A DNA stretch of 64,000 nucleotides from Aldehydirespirator sp965219165 (GTDB taxonomy: Bacteria > Actinomycetota > Acidimicrobiia > Acidimicrobiales > Aldehydirespiratoraceae): contig CBDCMW010000002.1 of the NCBI GenBank assembly GCA_965219165.1, positions 3,534,001 through 3,598,000 on the forward strand, written 5' to 3'. Below the pieces are notes generated by a model that was given only the letters and a program-made list of their open reading frames with translations, was not told the origin of the DNA and made no database searches. Position 1 is the stretch's first letter. The number at the start of each line of letters is the position of its first letter. Positions 34,251 through 42,674 of this stretch are shown here, in pieces. The position numbers were made by a program, and so were the translations under genes.

Positions 34251-35772
34251 CTAGGGCGGCTACCAGGCTTACGTCGGTGAAGTGGCCCACCCATTGGGGG
34301 AGGATGCCGAAGGCGAGGGTCGCCGCACCGGTCAGGACCAGGGCGGCTGAGACCGATGTGGGGATCTTGATGGGCGAGGTCGTGTCGAAGGCCCCGTCGG
34401 CGGGCGGGGCCTCCACCCACATGTGGGAGACGATGCGGGCGTAGTAGTAGAGCGCGATCACCGAGTTGACCGCCACGATCACGCCCAAGGCCACGCCCCA
34501 GGCGGTGCCGGGCGAGAGCAGGGCCAGGACTATCTCGAACTTGGCGAACCAGCCGCCCAGCGGCGGGATGCCGGCCAGGGCCATAAGGAAGATCGTCATG
34601 GCGACAGCCAGGCCCGGCGAGTAGCGGAACAGGCCCTTGTAGGTGCCGATCTCAGCCGACGCCGTGCGGCGGGCCACCGCGATGATCACCGCGAACGCCC
34701 CCAGGTTCATGGCCGCGTAGATGGCCAAGTAGGTCACCACCGACGACAGGGCGTCGTCGGCCGTCGCCAGCGACTCCCCCGCCACCGCCAGCGGCGCCAG
34801 CATGTAGCCGGCCTGGGCCACCCCCGAATAGGCCAGCAGGCGCACCGCGTTGGTCTGGCGCAGCGCCATCAGGTTCCCCCCGAACATCGACGCCGCAGCC
34901 AGGACCCACATCAGCGGCTGGTACACGTCGGAGCGGCCCCAGAAGCCGACGAACACCAGCGACAGCAGGGCCACGAACCCGGCCGCCTTCGACGCCACCG
35001 ACAGGAACGCGGTCACCGGCGTGGGCGCGCCCTCGTAAGTGTCGGGCGCCCAGGTGTGGAACGGGAACGCCGAAACCTTGAAGCCGAAGCCGACGACCAC
35101 GAAGATCACACCCAGCGTCACCACCGCCAGCGGCGCTCCGCTCCCCGAGGTGGCCGCGTTGATGTCGGTCAGCATGGTGGAGCCGGTCGCCCCGTACAGC
35201 AGCGACATACCGTAGAGCAGCACCGCGGAGGCGAACACCCCCATCAGGTAGTACTTGAGGCCGGCCTCGTTGCTTCGCAGGTCCCGCTTTCGCCACGTCG
35301 CCATCAGATAGGCCGGGATCGACAGCAACTCCAGAGCCACGAAGATCGTCACCAGGTCGCGGGCCGAGGCCATCAGCACCATGCCCAGCACCGCGGACAG
35401 CAGCATCTGGTAGTACTCGTTCTCCCAGTAGTCGCCCTCGGCGATGTAGTTGGTGGACAGCAGCACCACCACGTAGCCGGCCAGTAGGAACACGGCCTTC
35501 ATCACCAGCGCGTAGTCGTCGACCACGTACGCGCCCCAGAACGTGGAGCGGTCGGCGCCGTCCCAGGCCAGCGTCAGCACCGGCACCATCGACGCCAACA
35601 GCCCGAATGACGCCAGCGCCGACACAAAGGCCCGGCCCCGCTCCAGCCAGACGATGTCCACCAGCGTCAGCAGCGCCCCGAAGCCGAGCAGGGTCAGCTC
35701 GGGCGCGACCGCATGCCAGTCGATCGAAGGCCGCTCGAAGGCGGCTACCAGCACCGAAGCCGAGCCGAGCAT
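34243..35772 (-). CDS. nuoN: NADH-quinone oxidoreductase subunit N (locus 1)
   Basis: 509 residues, about 14 membrane helices of the Mrp-antiporter-like type. Proton-channel segments are visible: LLSIPAYLMATWRKRD, LKYYLMGVFASAVLLYG, FGFKVSAFPFHTWAPDTYEGAPTPVTAFLS (in part), and AYSGVAQAGYML. Last nuo gene of locus 1; ATG 35772 overlaps the TGA of a small ORF filling the spacer from nuoM (TGATG). Confidence 0.95.
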   Translation of the reverse strand: MLGSASVLVAAFERPSIDWHAVAPELTLLGFGALLTLVDIVWLERGRAFVSALASFGLLASMVPVLTLAWDGADRSTFWGAYVVDDYALVMKAVFLLAGYVVVLLSTNYIAEGDYWENEYYQMLLSAVLGMVLMASARDLVTIFVALELLSIPAYLMATWRKRDLRSNEAGLKYYLMGVFASAVLLYGMSLLYGATGSTMLTDINAATSGSGAPLAVVTLGVIFVVVGFGFKVSAFPFHTWAPDTYEGAPTPVTAFLSVASKAAGFVALLSLVFVGFWGRSDVYQPLMWVLAAASMFGGNLMALRQTNAVRLLAYSGVAQAGYMLAPLAVAGESLATADDALSSVVTYLAIYAAMNLGAFAVIIAVARRTASAEIGTYKGLFRYSPGLAVAMTIFLMALAGIPPLGGWFAKFEIVLALLSPGTAWGVALGVIVAVNSVIALYYYARIVSHMWVEAPPADGAFDTTSPIKIPTSVSAALVLTGAATLAFGILPQWVGHFTDVSLVAALGG

Positions 35773-35861
35773 CAGCTCTCAGCCCTCCACAGGTTCTGTG
35801 TGCGGAAACCCGCCGTAGAGACCAGAAAGCGCGAACAGAACGGGAGGGGGGAGGGGGCCAC
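35772..35861 (-). CDS. Possible 29-residue ORF bridging nuoM and nuoN
   Basis: GTG 35861 opens three bases after the nuoM stop and the frame ends TGATG on the nuoN ATG. It reads through a family 2 repeat. No similarity recognised; may act only in translational coupling. Confidence 0.3.
   Translation of the reverse strand: MAPSPLPFCSRFLVSTAGFRTQNLWRAES
35797..35850. repeat. Family 2 dispersed repeat, copy 3
   Basis: TGTGTGCGGAAACCCGCCGT then AGAAAGCGCGAACAGAACGG. Occupies the nuoM-nuoN spacer. Confidence 0.75.
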
Positions 35862-35864
35862 GGG

Positions 35865-37412
35865 TCAGCCTCCGGACGCCAGCAGGCCGACCACGGCCGG
35901 GTCGGTCACATCGAAGATCAGTCCTGGCGCCAGCCCGAACAGGATGATCCCCACCAGCAGCGGCACCCAGGCGATCCACTCGGTGCGGGTCACGTCGACG
36001 ATGTCCTCGCTGTCGGCGAACTCCTCTCTCGGCGCGCCCATGGCCGTGCGCTGCAGCAGCCACAGCAGGTAGCCGGCGGCCAGCACGGTGCCCACCGCGG
36101 CGACCACCATGTAGGTCCGGAACGTCTCGACCGGCAGGCCCTCCGCAGGCGAGTAGGCCGACAGGATGGCTGGGAACTCGCCCCAGAATCCGGCCAGGCC
36201 GGGCAGCCCCAGCGACGCCATCGACACGAACCCGAGGATCCAGCCCATGCGGGGCGCCTGGACCAGCAGCCCGCCGAGGCGGCGGATCTCCAGCGTGTGA
36301 TAGCGCTCCTTGACCGAGCCGGCCAGGAAGAACAGCATCCCGGTGATGATCCCGTGGGCGACCATGCCGAAGATCGCGGCGTTGATCCCGAAGTCGGTCA
36401 GCGTGGCGATGCCGAGCATCACGAAGCCCATATGCGAGACCGACGAGAACGCGATCAGGCGCTTCATGTCGGTCTGGGCCAGGCATGCCAGCGCGCCGTA
36501 GATGATGCCGATCACCGCCAGCAGGCCGATCCACGGCGCCCAGGCCTCGGCGCCCTCCGGCAGCATGGGCACGGCGACGCGCACGAACCCGTAGGTGCCG
36601 AGCTTCAACAGGATCGCGGCCAGGATCACCGACCCGACCGTGGGCGCCTCGGTGTGGGCGTCGGGCAGCCACGTGTGGAACGGGAACATCGGCACCTTCA
36701 CCCCGAAGCCGACGAACATGCCCGCGAAGATCCAGATCTGGGTCGCGCCCAGGATCCCTGCGCCGGCCACGTCGGTCAGGGCACGCATGTCGAAGGTGCG
36801 CAGCGACTCGCCGGTGGCCGGGTCGGTGGACAGGAAGAACAGCGCCAGGAACGACAGCAGCATCAGGGCCGAGCCGAACAGCGTGAACAGGAAGAACTTG
36901 ATCGACGCGTAGCGCCGGTTCTCGCCGCCCCACACCCCGATCATGAAGAACATGGGCAGCAGCACGACCTCGAAGAACACGAAGAACAGGATCAGGTCCT
37001 GGGCCACGAACGTGCCGACCATGCCCGTCTCGAGGATGAGCATCAGGATGAAGAACGCCTTGGGGTTGCCCGGCTCGGGTATGTGGTTCCACGAGTACAC
37101 AACGCACAGCGGTATCACCACCAGCGTCAGCGCCATCAATGGCAGCGAGATGCCGTCGAGGCCGAGGATGTAACGGCTGTTGATCACCTCGATCCAGCGG
37201 GCGTCGACCACGTACTGCAGGGCCCCGGCATCGCCGTAGTCGAAATCGATGAGCAGCAGGCCGCCGAACACCGTCGCGACCAGCGACGCCAGCAGGGCCA
37301 CCTGCTTGAGGAGCTGCTCCTCGGCGGCAGGGATCACCATTATCACCAGCGCCCCGACCAGCGGGACGAAAGTGACGAGGGTCAGGCCCCAATCGTTGAG
37401 AAAGTCGGTCAT
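35865..37412 (-). CDS. nuoM: NADH-quinone oxidoreductase subunit M (locus 1)
   Basis: 515 residues. Conserved NuoM features: VYSWNHIPEPGNPKAFF, FFEVVLLPMFFMIGVWGG with the essential Glu, SALMLLSFLALFF, PMFPFHTWLPDAHTEAPT and FSSVSHMGFVMLG. The N-terminal 25 residues are duplicated upstream in the chimeric ORF 37481-37675. Confidence 0.96.
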   Translation of the reverse strand: MTDFLNDWGLTLVTFVPLVGALVIMVIPAAEEQLLKQVALLASLVATVFGGLLLIDFDYGDAGALQYVVDARWIEVINSRYILGLDGISLPLMALTLVVIPLCVVYSWNHIPEPGNPKAFFILMLILETGMVGTFVAQDLILFFVFFEVVLLPMFFMIGVWGGENRRYASIKFFLFTLFGSALMLLSFLALFFLSTDPATGESLRTFDMRALTDVAGAGILGATQIWIFAGMFVGFGVKVPMFPFHTWLPDAHTEAPTVGSVILAAILLKLGTYGFVRVAVPMLPEGAEAWAPWIGLLAVIGIIYGALACLAQTDMKRLIAFSSVSHMGFVMLGIATLTDFGINAAIFGMVAHGIITGMLFFLAGSVKERYHTLEIRRLGGLLVQAPRMGWILGFVSMASLGLPGLAGFWGEFPAILSAYSPAEGLPVETFRTYMVVAAVGTVLAAGYLLWLLQRTAMGAPREEFADSEDIVDVTRTEWIAWVPLLVGIILFGLAPGLIFDVTDPAVVGLLASGG

Positions 37413-37480
37413 GGTGTGGTCCTAGAGGCTCGGAGGATTCTGGGGGGTAACAGGGTCGGCACGATCTGGGTCACGGATCC

Positions 37481-37675
37481 TCACAGCGACAGCACGAGGA
37501 TGAACACGCCGGCGAGCACGGTGGCGGCCGCGAACAGGATGGCCGCGTACGGCTGGACCTTGCCGGTCTGCATGGTCCGCAGGCCCCCGCCGGCGATCGC
37601 CATGAGCACCAGCGCCCCGACCAGCGGGACGAAAGTGACGAGGGTCAGGCCCCAATCGTTGAGAAAGTCGGTCAT
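37481..37675 (-). CDS. 64-residue NuoM/NuoL chimeric ORF from a junction duplication
   Basis: Residues 1-24 (MTDFLNDWGLTLVTFVPLVG) copy the N-terminus of the downstream NuoM, and residues 31-64 (GLRTMQTGKVQPYAAILFAA and on to FILVLSL) copy the C-terminus of the upstream NuoL. This is what a tandem duplication spanning the nuoL stop and the nuoM start produces. Two predicted membrane helices, no stop inside, same strand and spacing as the real genes, so it could be translated. Whether it does anything is unknown. Confidence 0.75.
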   Translation of the reverse strand: MTDFLNDWGLTLVTFVPLVGALVLMAIAGGGLRTMQTGKVQPYAAILFAAATVLAGVFILVLSL

Positions 37676-37742
37676 GGTTGTGTCCTATCCGCTCCTGGGT
37701 TGTGCGGGTACAGGGTCGGCACGATCTGGGTGTTGTGCGGGG

Positions 37743-39926
37743 TCACAGGGACAGCACGATGATGAACACGCCGGCGAGAACGGCCGCGGCGGCGAACAGG
37801 ATGGCGGCATACTGCTGCACCTTGCCGGTCTGCATGGTCCGCAGGCCCTCGCCGGCGTTGTCGGAGGCCCGGCCCGAGCCGTCGACGATGACGTTGTCGA
37901 TCAGGCCCTGGTCGACATGGTCGTAGACGACCCGTCCTACGGCCACCGACCGCCGGCCCGCCTCGTTCACGACGCCGTCGATGATCCGCTGGTTGGACCA
38001 GTAGGTGGCCTTGGCCAGCGGCCCCTTGACGGCCTTGACGATCACGCCCGTGTACAGGTGGTCGAAGTAGTACTTGTTGACCAGCGTGGTGTGCGCGGCC
38101 CGAGGAACGCCACCCCGAGACACCGGGCCGTCGGGCAGCTCCGTCAGCGCGGCGCCCGTGGACTGCGACCGGCTCTCGACGGCCTTGAAGTAGTAGCGCC
38201 AGGCCAGGCCCGCGCCAGCCAGAGCCACCAGCGTGGACGCGATGGCCAGGGACCAACTGGGCTCGGCGTGGCCGATGGCCGGGAAGTAGGCCGCCATCGG
38301 CTCCACGTAGTGGCCGAAGCGCTCCTGCCACGCCTCGGGCCAGAGCTGGAATCCCTTGGGCATGTTGAACAGCCCGGCCACCACCGCGAAGAAGGCGAGC
38401 ACGTACAGGGGTCCGAGGATCCGCGGCCCGGACTCGTGGGGGTGGCCGTGGCCCCGGTACGTGCCGAAGAACGTGAGATAGACGACCCGGGTCATGTAGG
38501 CCGCGGTCACCGCCGCGCCGAGCATGCCCATCACCAGCATTGCGGTGTAGGCCCCGTTGCCGTCGGTGCCGCCGAACAGGCCCCAGCCGCCGGTACCGGC
38601 CAGGATCTCGTCCTTGGACCAGAACCCGGCCAGCGGGGGCAGCCCCATAAGCGCCACCGTGGCCACCATGAACGTGCGGTACGTGTGGGGCATCACCTTG
38701 CGAAGCCCGCCCATGTCGGTCTTCATGTCGAAACTGTGCACCGCGTGGCTCACCGAGCCCGACCCCAGGAACAGGCAGGCCTTGAAGAAGGCGTGGGTGA
38801 ACAGGTGGAACATGGCCGCGGTCCACGCGCCCACCCCGAGCGCCATCACCATGTAGCCGAGCTGGCTGACGGTTGAGTAGGCGAGCACCTTCTTGATGTC
38901 GTTCTGGGTGAAGGCCAGCAGCCCTCCGAACAGCAGGGTGACCGCGCCCACCAGCGCCAGCAGGTTGATGCTGGAGCCGCCGATGGACATTCCCTCCCAG
39001 AACACCGCGTAGAGCCGGGCCACCAGGAAGATCCCCGCCACCACCATCGTCGCCGCGTGGATGAGGGCGGACACCGGTGTCGGGCCGGCCATGGCGTCGG
39101 GCAGCCATGTGTGCAGGATGAACTGGCCCGACTTTGACATCACTGCGGCCAGCAGGCACAGCGAGGCGACCACCACTGCGGTGTGACTCACCTCGCCGGC
39201 GGTGATGCGCTCGGTGACGGTGAGCGTGTCGAAGGTGCCGCCCGCGGCGAAGAACAGGATCGACACGCCCACCAGCAGGCCCACGTCGCCCACCCGGTTG
39301 GTGAAGAAGGCCTTCAGAGCGGCGTCGGAGTTGGCCTTGTCCTCCCACCAGTGCCCGATGAGCACGAACGAGCAGACGCCGACCAGCTCCCATCCGACGA
39401 TCATCTGCAGCAGGTTGTCGCTGAGCACGAAGAACAGCATCGCCGCGGTGAAGAGGCTCAAGAAGGCGAAGAAGTGGGTGTAGCGGGCGTCGCCGGCCAC
39501 ATAGTCGGTGCTGTAGATGTGCACCAGGAACGACACCGCGCTCACGACGAGCAGCATCATCACCGACAGGCCGTCCAGCAGGATGCCGGCGTCGTAGTCG
39601 ACACCGCCGGAGCGCAGCCACCCCACCGTGCGGTGCACGGCCTGCACGCCCTCGTGCGAGCCGTCGCGGTGGCCCACCCAAGTGGCTGCCGCGCCCAGAG
39701 CAAGGAACAAGGAACCGCCGACCGCAACGAGTCCGAGCTCGGAGCCCTTGCGGGGCATGCGCTTGCCGAACAGCAGGATGCCGGCGAACGACAGCGCGGG
39801 CAGCAGCGGGATCAGCCAGGCGAAGTCGAGGAAGAACCCGGCGCTGTCGATGGAGCTGGGCCCGTGGGCGACAGGCTCCTCAGCTGCGAGCGCGGAGGCG
39901 ACCGTGGCGGCGGCGAGGAGTCCCAC
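37743..39926 (-). CDS. nuoL: NADH-quinone oxidoreductase subunit L (locus 1)
   Basis: 727 residues, longer than usual (about 610-650). Core features: YSTDYVAGDARYTHFFAFLS, ELVGVCSFVLIGHWWED, FFTNRVGDVGLLVG, LPDAMAGPTPVSALIHAATM and SKDEILAGTGG. After the lateral helix region an extra C-terminal helix follows VKGPLAKATYWSNQRIIDGV (GLRTMQTGKVQQYAAILFAA and onward). That last 34-residue segment is the part copied into the chimeric ORF downstream. GTG start at 39926, 13 bp after nuoK. Confidence 0.95.
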   Translation of the reverse strand: MGLLAAATVASALAAEEPVAHGPSSIDSAGFFLDFAWLIPLLPALSFAGILLFGKRMPRKGSELGLVAVGGSLFLALGAAATWVGHRDGSHEGVQAVHRTVGWLRSGGVDYDAGILLDGLSVMMLLVVSAVSFLVHIYSTDYVAGDARYTHFFAFLSLFTAAMLFFVLSDNLLQMIVGWELVGVCSFVLIGHWWEDKANSDAALKAFFTNRVGDVGLLVGVSILFFAAGGTFDTLTVTERITAGEVSHTAVVVASLCLLAAVMSKSGQFILHTWLPDAMAGPTPVSALIHAATMVVAGIFLVARLYAVFWEGMSIGGSSINLLALVGAVTLLFGGLLAFTQNDIKKVLAYSTVSQLGYMVMALGVGAWTAAMFHLFTHAFFKACLFLGSGSVSHAVHSFDMKTDMGGLRKVMPHTYRTFMVATVALMGLPPLAGFWSKDEILAGTGGWGLFGGTDGNGAYTAMLVMGMLGAAVTAAYMTRVVYLTFFGTYRGHGHPHESGPRILGPLYVLAFFAVVAGLFNMPKGFQLWPEAWQERFGHYVEPMAAYFPAIGHAEPSWSLAIASTLVALAGAGLAWRYYFKAVESRSQSTGAALTELPDGPVSRGGVPRAAHTTLVNKYYFDHLYTGVIVKAVKGPLAKATYWSNQRIIDGVVNEAGRRSVAVGRVVYDHVDQGLIDNVIVDGSGRASDNAGEGLRTMQTGKVQQYAAILFAAAAVLAGVFIIVLSL

Positions 39927-39939
39927 GGCGAAGGTTCCC

Positions 39940-40239
39940 TCAGCCCTTGAGCAGATCGGCCTCGGAGAGGTCGATACTGCGACGGTTGCGGTACATGAGC
40001 AGCACGATGGCCAGGCCGATGCCCACTTCGGCCGCGGCCACCGCGATCACGAACAGGGCGAACACCTCGCCGGCCACGTTGTCGCGGAAGGCACCGAAGG
40101 CGACCAGGTTGATGTTGACGGAGTTGAGGATGATCTCCACCGACATCAGCACCATGATCCCGTTGCGCCGGGCCAGCACGCCGTACACGCCGATGCAGAA
40201 CAGCACCGCGGCCAGCAGCAGGAACTGGTTGAGAATCAC
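39940..40239 (-). CDS. nuoK: NADH-quinone oxidoreductase subunit K (locus 1)
   Basis: 99 residues when started at GTG 40239, the canonical NuoK length. Three helices with conserved Glu in LMSVEIILNSVNINLVAFG and AAAEVGIGLAIVLL. The longer upstream frame is rejected because GTG 40239 overlaps the stop of a mini-ORF (GTGA) whose N-terminus copies that of NuoK. Confidence 0.94.
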   Translation of the reverse strand: MILNQFLLLAAVLFCIGVYGVLARRNGIMVLMSVEIILNSVNINLVAFGAFRDNVAGEVFALFVIAVAAAEVGIGLAIVLLMYRNRRSIDLSEADLLKG

Positions 40240-40307
40240 AGCCGCAAGTCCCCCGGCGCCGCGGCGGGACCCCACGCGGCCCCGGACAGGTACTGGTTGA
40301 GGATCAT
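40236..40307 (-). CDS. 23-residue mini-ORF, NuoK N-terminal duplicate
   Basis: Begins MILNQYLSGAAW, a copy of the NuoK start VILNQFLLLAA, and ends GDLRL with its TGA overlapping the nuoK GTG. Its ATG overlaps the stop of another mini-ORF upstream. Confidence 0.5.
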   Translation of the reverse strand: MILNQYLSGAAWGPAAAPGDLRL

Positions 40308-40414
40308 GGCGCGTGCCCCCGACGCCGCACGGTCAGGCCTCCGCGCGGTCTGTGCGCGGAAACCCGTCGTAGTAACGGAAAAGCGCGAACAGAGCGCGGG
40401 AGGGGCCGGTCCAT
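40304..40414 (-). CDS. 36-residue mini-ORF after nuoJ
   Basis: ATG 40414 lies nine bases after the nuoJ stop; the frame passes through a family 2 repeat and ends CCATGA, overlapping the next mini-ORF start. Arg-rich (RPLPRSVRAFPLLRRV). Not recognised. Confidence 0.3.
   Translation of the reverse strand: MDRPLPRSVRAFPLLRRVSAHRPRGGLTVRRRGHAP
40351..40406. repeat. Family 2 dispersed repeat, copy 4
   Basis: TGTGCGCGGAAACCCGTCGT then AACGGAAAAGCGCGAACAGA. Inverted ends TGTGCGCG/CGCGAACA. Occupies the nuoJ-nuoK spacer. Confidence 0.75.
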
Positions 40415-40423
40415 CTGCTCGCC

Positions 40424-40963
40424 CTATTCCTTGCGGGCCACGACGATGGCGCCGATCAGGGCGGCCAGCAGCAGTACCGAGATCGCCTCGAAGGCCACGA
40501 TGTACTGGCCGAAGATGGCGTCGGACACGGCCTCAAAGCGCTGGGGCTCGTCAATAACCAAGCGGGTGTCGGAGTAGCTGTCGAGCAGGGCGACACCCAT
40601 CACCACCGCCAGCAGCACGGCCACAAGACCGGCCATGAGCCGCTTCTCGCCCGACACCGCTTCGTCGTCGCCCATCGAGGCCTTCGTGAGCATGATCCCG
40701 AACAGGAACAGCACGACGATGGCGCCGATGTAGACGAGCACCTGGGTGACGGCCACGAACTCCGAGCCCAGCAGGATGAACTGGCCCGCCGCCCCGGCCA
40801 GCACCAGCACCAGCCACAGCGCGGCGTGCACGACGTTGCGGGTGGTCACACAGCGAATCGCGGAGACGATCATCACCAGCGCGATGGCACCGAAGAAGAC
40901 GTTCTGCGCCACGAACAGGTCGCCGCCCGCGGCGCCTGCAGCAAGCACGCCGGCTGTGTTCAT
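40424..40963 (-). CDS. nuoJ: NADH-quinone oxidoreductase subunit J (locus 1)
   Basis: 179 residues, five helices. Conserved NuoJ pattern ALWLVLVLAGAAGQFILLGSEF and the pi-bulge helix VLVYIGAIVVLFLFGIML. ATG 40963 overlaps the stop of a mini-ORF (ATGA). Confidence 0.94.
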   Translation of the reverse strand: MNTAGVLAAGAAGGDLFVAQNVFFGAIALVMIVSAIRCVTTRNVVHAALWLVLVLAGAAGQFILLGSEFVAVTQVLVYIGAIVVLFLFGIMLTKASMGDDEAVSGEKRLMAGLVAVLLAVVMGVALLDSYSDTRLVIDEPQRFEAVSDAIFGQYIVAFEAISVLLLAALIGAIVVARKE

Positions 40964-41013
40964 GCGGGCGGCACCACTGTCGCGTGCCGGGCGGAGCGAG
41001 GCACTGCGCTCAT
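40960..41013 (-). CDS. 17-residue mini-ORF between nuoI and nuoJ
   Basis: MSAVPRSARHATVVPPA, ATGA overlaps at both ends: its ATG overlaps the nuoI stop and its TGA overlaps the nuoJ ATG. Its end VVPPA-stop mimics the NuoI end KVPPT-stop, and a 15-bp sequence GTGCCGCCCRCATGA is repeated at its two borders with period 50. Confidence 0.5.
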   Translation of the reverse strand: MSAVPRSARHATVVPPA

Positions 41014-41552
41014 GTGGGCGGCACCTTGAGCTTCTTGGCCACCGACCCGGCCTCGTAGTCCTCGAAGTCGGGCACAGTCTCCATCCACTCCGTCAGCCGC
41101 TCCTTGTCGTGGAGCATGTCCGCGATGCGGGGCTCGGAGAACTCGTACTCGGGACTCCAGAACAGCGCCTCGAACGGGCACACGTCCACGCAGATGCCGC
41201 AGAACATGCACAGCGCGTAGTCGATGTCGAAGCGGTCGAGAATGTTGACCTGGCGGGGCTTGCCGCCGGCGCGCCGGGGTGGGGCCTTCTCCTTGTGGCC
41301 CTCGATGTAGATGCACCAGTCGGGGCACTCGCGGGCGCACAGCATGCAGGCGGTGCAGTTGCCCTCGTGCAGGGCGATCACGCCGCGGGCCCGGGGCGGC
41401 GGCGCCTCCTTCACGTGCGGGTACTGCACCGTGGCCGCGCCCTTCGACGGCGCGGGCACCAGCGTGCGCACCCCCCGCTTGGGGAAGACAGTGCGCACCA
41501 CGGTGGAGCCTGTAACGACCAACCCCTTGACGAGGCCCGGCACCAGACCCAT
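41010..41552 (-). CDS. nuoI: NADH-quinone oxidoreductase subunit I (locus 1)
   Basis: 180 residues from ATG 41552 (GTG 41555 also possible). Two [4Fe-4S] motifs for clusters N6a and N6b: CTACMLCARECPDWCIYI and CMFCGICVDVCPFEALFW. Carries electrons to NuoB. Start overlaps the stop of the preceding mini-ORF (TGATG). Confidence 0.95.
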   Translation of the reverse strand: MGLVPGLVKGLVVTGSTVVRTVFPKRGVRTLVPAPSKGAATVQYPHVKEAPPPRARGVIALHEGNCTACMLCARECPDWCIYIEGHKEKAPPRRAGGKPRQVNILDRFDIDYALCMFCGICVDVCPFEALFWSPEYEFSEPRIADMLHDKERLTEWMETVPDFEDYEAGSVAKKLKVPPT

Positions 41553-41596
41553 CACACCACCGCCTTCCCAGCCGCGTCCGCGGCCGTCACGCCCAT
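41552..41596 (-). CDS. 14-residue mini-ORF between nuoH and nuoI
   Basis: MGVTAADAAGKAVV with TGATG overlaps at both ends. The start mimics NuoI (MGLV) and the end KAVV mimics the NuoH end KVVL. The border sequence GTGGTGTGATGGG / GTGCTGTGATGGG is repeated with period 44. Confidence 0.5.
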   Translation of the reverse strand: MGVTAADAAGKAVV

Positions 41597-42627
41597 CACA
41601 GCACCACCTTGAGCACGCCCGTCACCACGATGTTGGCCAGTGACAGCGGCACCAGGAACTTCCAGGCCAGGCGCTGCAGCTGATCCTCGCGGAAGCGGGG
41701 GAACGTGAACCGGACCCAGAAGACCAGGAACGTCAGGACCACCACCTTGCCAAACAGCACCAGCGGGCCCAGCACGTTGAACAGGTTGTCGGCAGGGTCG
41801 AGTCCGGGCACGTACCAGCCGCCCAGGAACAGCACCGCGGCGATAGCCGAGAACACACCGGCAGTTGCGAACTCGCCGATGAAGAACAGCAGGAACCGTA
41901 TGCCCGAGTACTCGGTCATGTAGCCGGTCACGAGCTCCGACTCGGCCACCGGCATGTCGAAGGGGGTCTGAGTGAGCTCGGCCTGCATGGCGATCATGAA
42001 GATGGCGAAGCCTGCGAACTGGGTGATGATGAACGGGTTGCCGATGGCCCCCCAGCCGAAGATCTCGCCGTTGGCCTGGGCCAGCACGATCTGTTGCATG
42101 TTCATCGTCTCAGCCTGGATCACCACCCCGACCACGGCCAGCAGCAGCGGCAGCTCGTAGGCGATGAGCTGGCCGGTGGCCCGCAGCCCGCCCAGCAGGG
42201 AGTACTTCGAGGCCGAGCCCCAGCCGGCCATGAGGATCCCGATCACCGACACCGAGCTGACCGCCATGGCCAGGTAGATCCCGAGGTCGTTGGAGATGAA
42301 CCAGGCATCGGGGCCGCCGGGCAGCACGACCAGCAGCAGGAAGGTGGACGTGAGGACCACGAACGGCGCGGCCTTGAAGACGAAACGGTCGGCCCGGCGG
42401 GGGACGATGTCCTCCTTCTGGAGGAATTTGCCGATCTCGGCCAGCAGTTGCAGCGAGCCGTAGGGGCCCGCCTCCATGGGGCCCAGCCGGCTCTGCATGA
42501 AGCTCACCATCTTGAACAGGTGGACGTAGACCAGGGTGCCGGCCACCAGCAGCACCGCCACCAGGCCCGCCACCACCCGGATCGACGTGACCTGCCAGTA
42601 CGACAGCTCCGCCAGGACCGAGATCAT
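41596..42627 (-). CDS. nuoH: NADH-quinone oxidoreductase subunit H (locus 1)
   Basis: 343 residues, eight or nine helices. Quinone-chamber features: FMQSRLGPMEAGPYGSLQLL, KEDIVPRRADRFVFKAAP, AELTQTPFDMPVAESELVTG split near residue 215, EYSGIRFLLFFIGEF. ATG 42627 overlaps the stop of a mini-ORF (ATGA). Confidence 0.95.
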   Translation of the reverse strand: MISVLAELSYWQVTSIRVVAGLVAVLLVAGTLVYVHLFKMVSFMQSRLGPMEAGPYGSLQLLAEIGKFLQKEDIVPRRADRFVFKAAPFVVLTSTFLLLVVLPGGPDAWFISNDLGIYLAMAVSSVSVIGILMAGWGSASKYSLLGGLRATGQLIAYELPLLLAVVGVVIQAETMNMQQIVLAQANGEIFGWGAIGNPFIITQFAGFAIFMIAMQAELTQTPFDMPVAESELVTGYMTEYSGIRFLLFFIGEFATAGVFSAIAAVLFLGGWYVPGLDPADNLFNVLGPLVLFGKVVVLTFLVFWVRFTFPRFREDQLQRLAWKFLVPLSLANIVVTGVLKVVL

Positions 42628-42674
42628 CGGTCGACCCTCGCAACCGTCTCGAGTTCAGCGCGCCACGCGATCAT
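42624..42674 (-). CDS. 16-residue mini-ORF between nuoD and nuoH
   Basis: MIAWRAELETVARVDR with ATGA overlaps at both ends. The start aligns with NuoH (MISVLAELSYW: shared M-I and A-E-L) and the end VDR mimics the NuoD end DIDR. Confidence 0.5.
   Translation of the reverse strand: MIAWRAELETVARVDR

Noticed and set aside
35607..38876. Plus-strand open frame of about 1,090 codons
   Set aside because: Antisense shadow of nuoM and nuoL, rich in His, Gln, Arg; real genes lie opposite.
40240..40275. Extended NuoK N-terminus
   Set aside because: The extra codons belong to the overlapping mini-ORF region; GTG 40239 gives the normal 99-residue NuoK.
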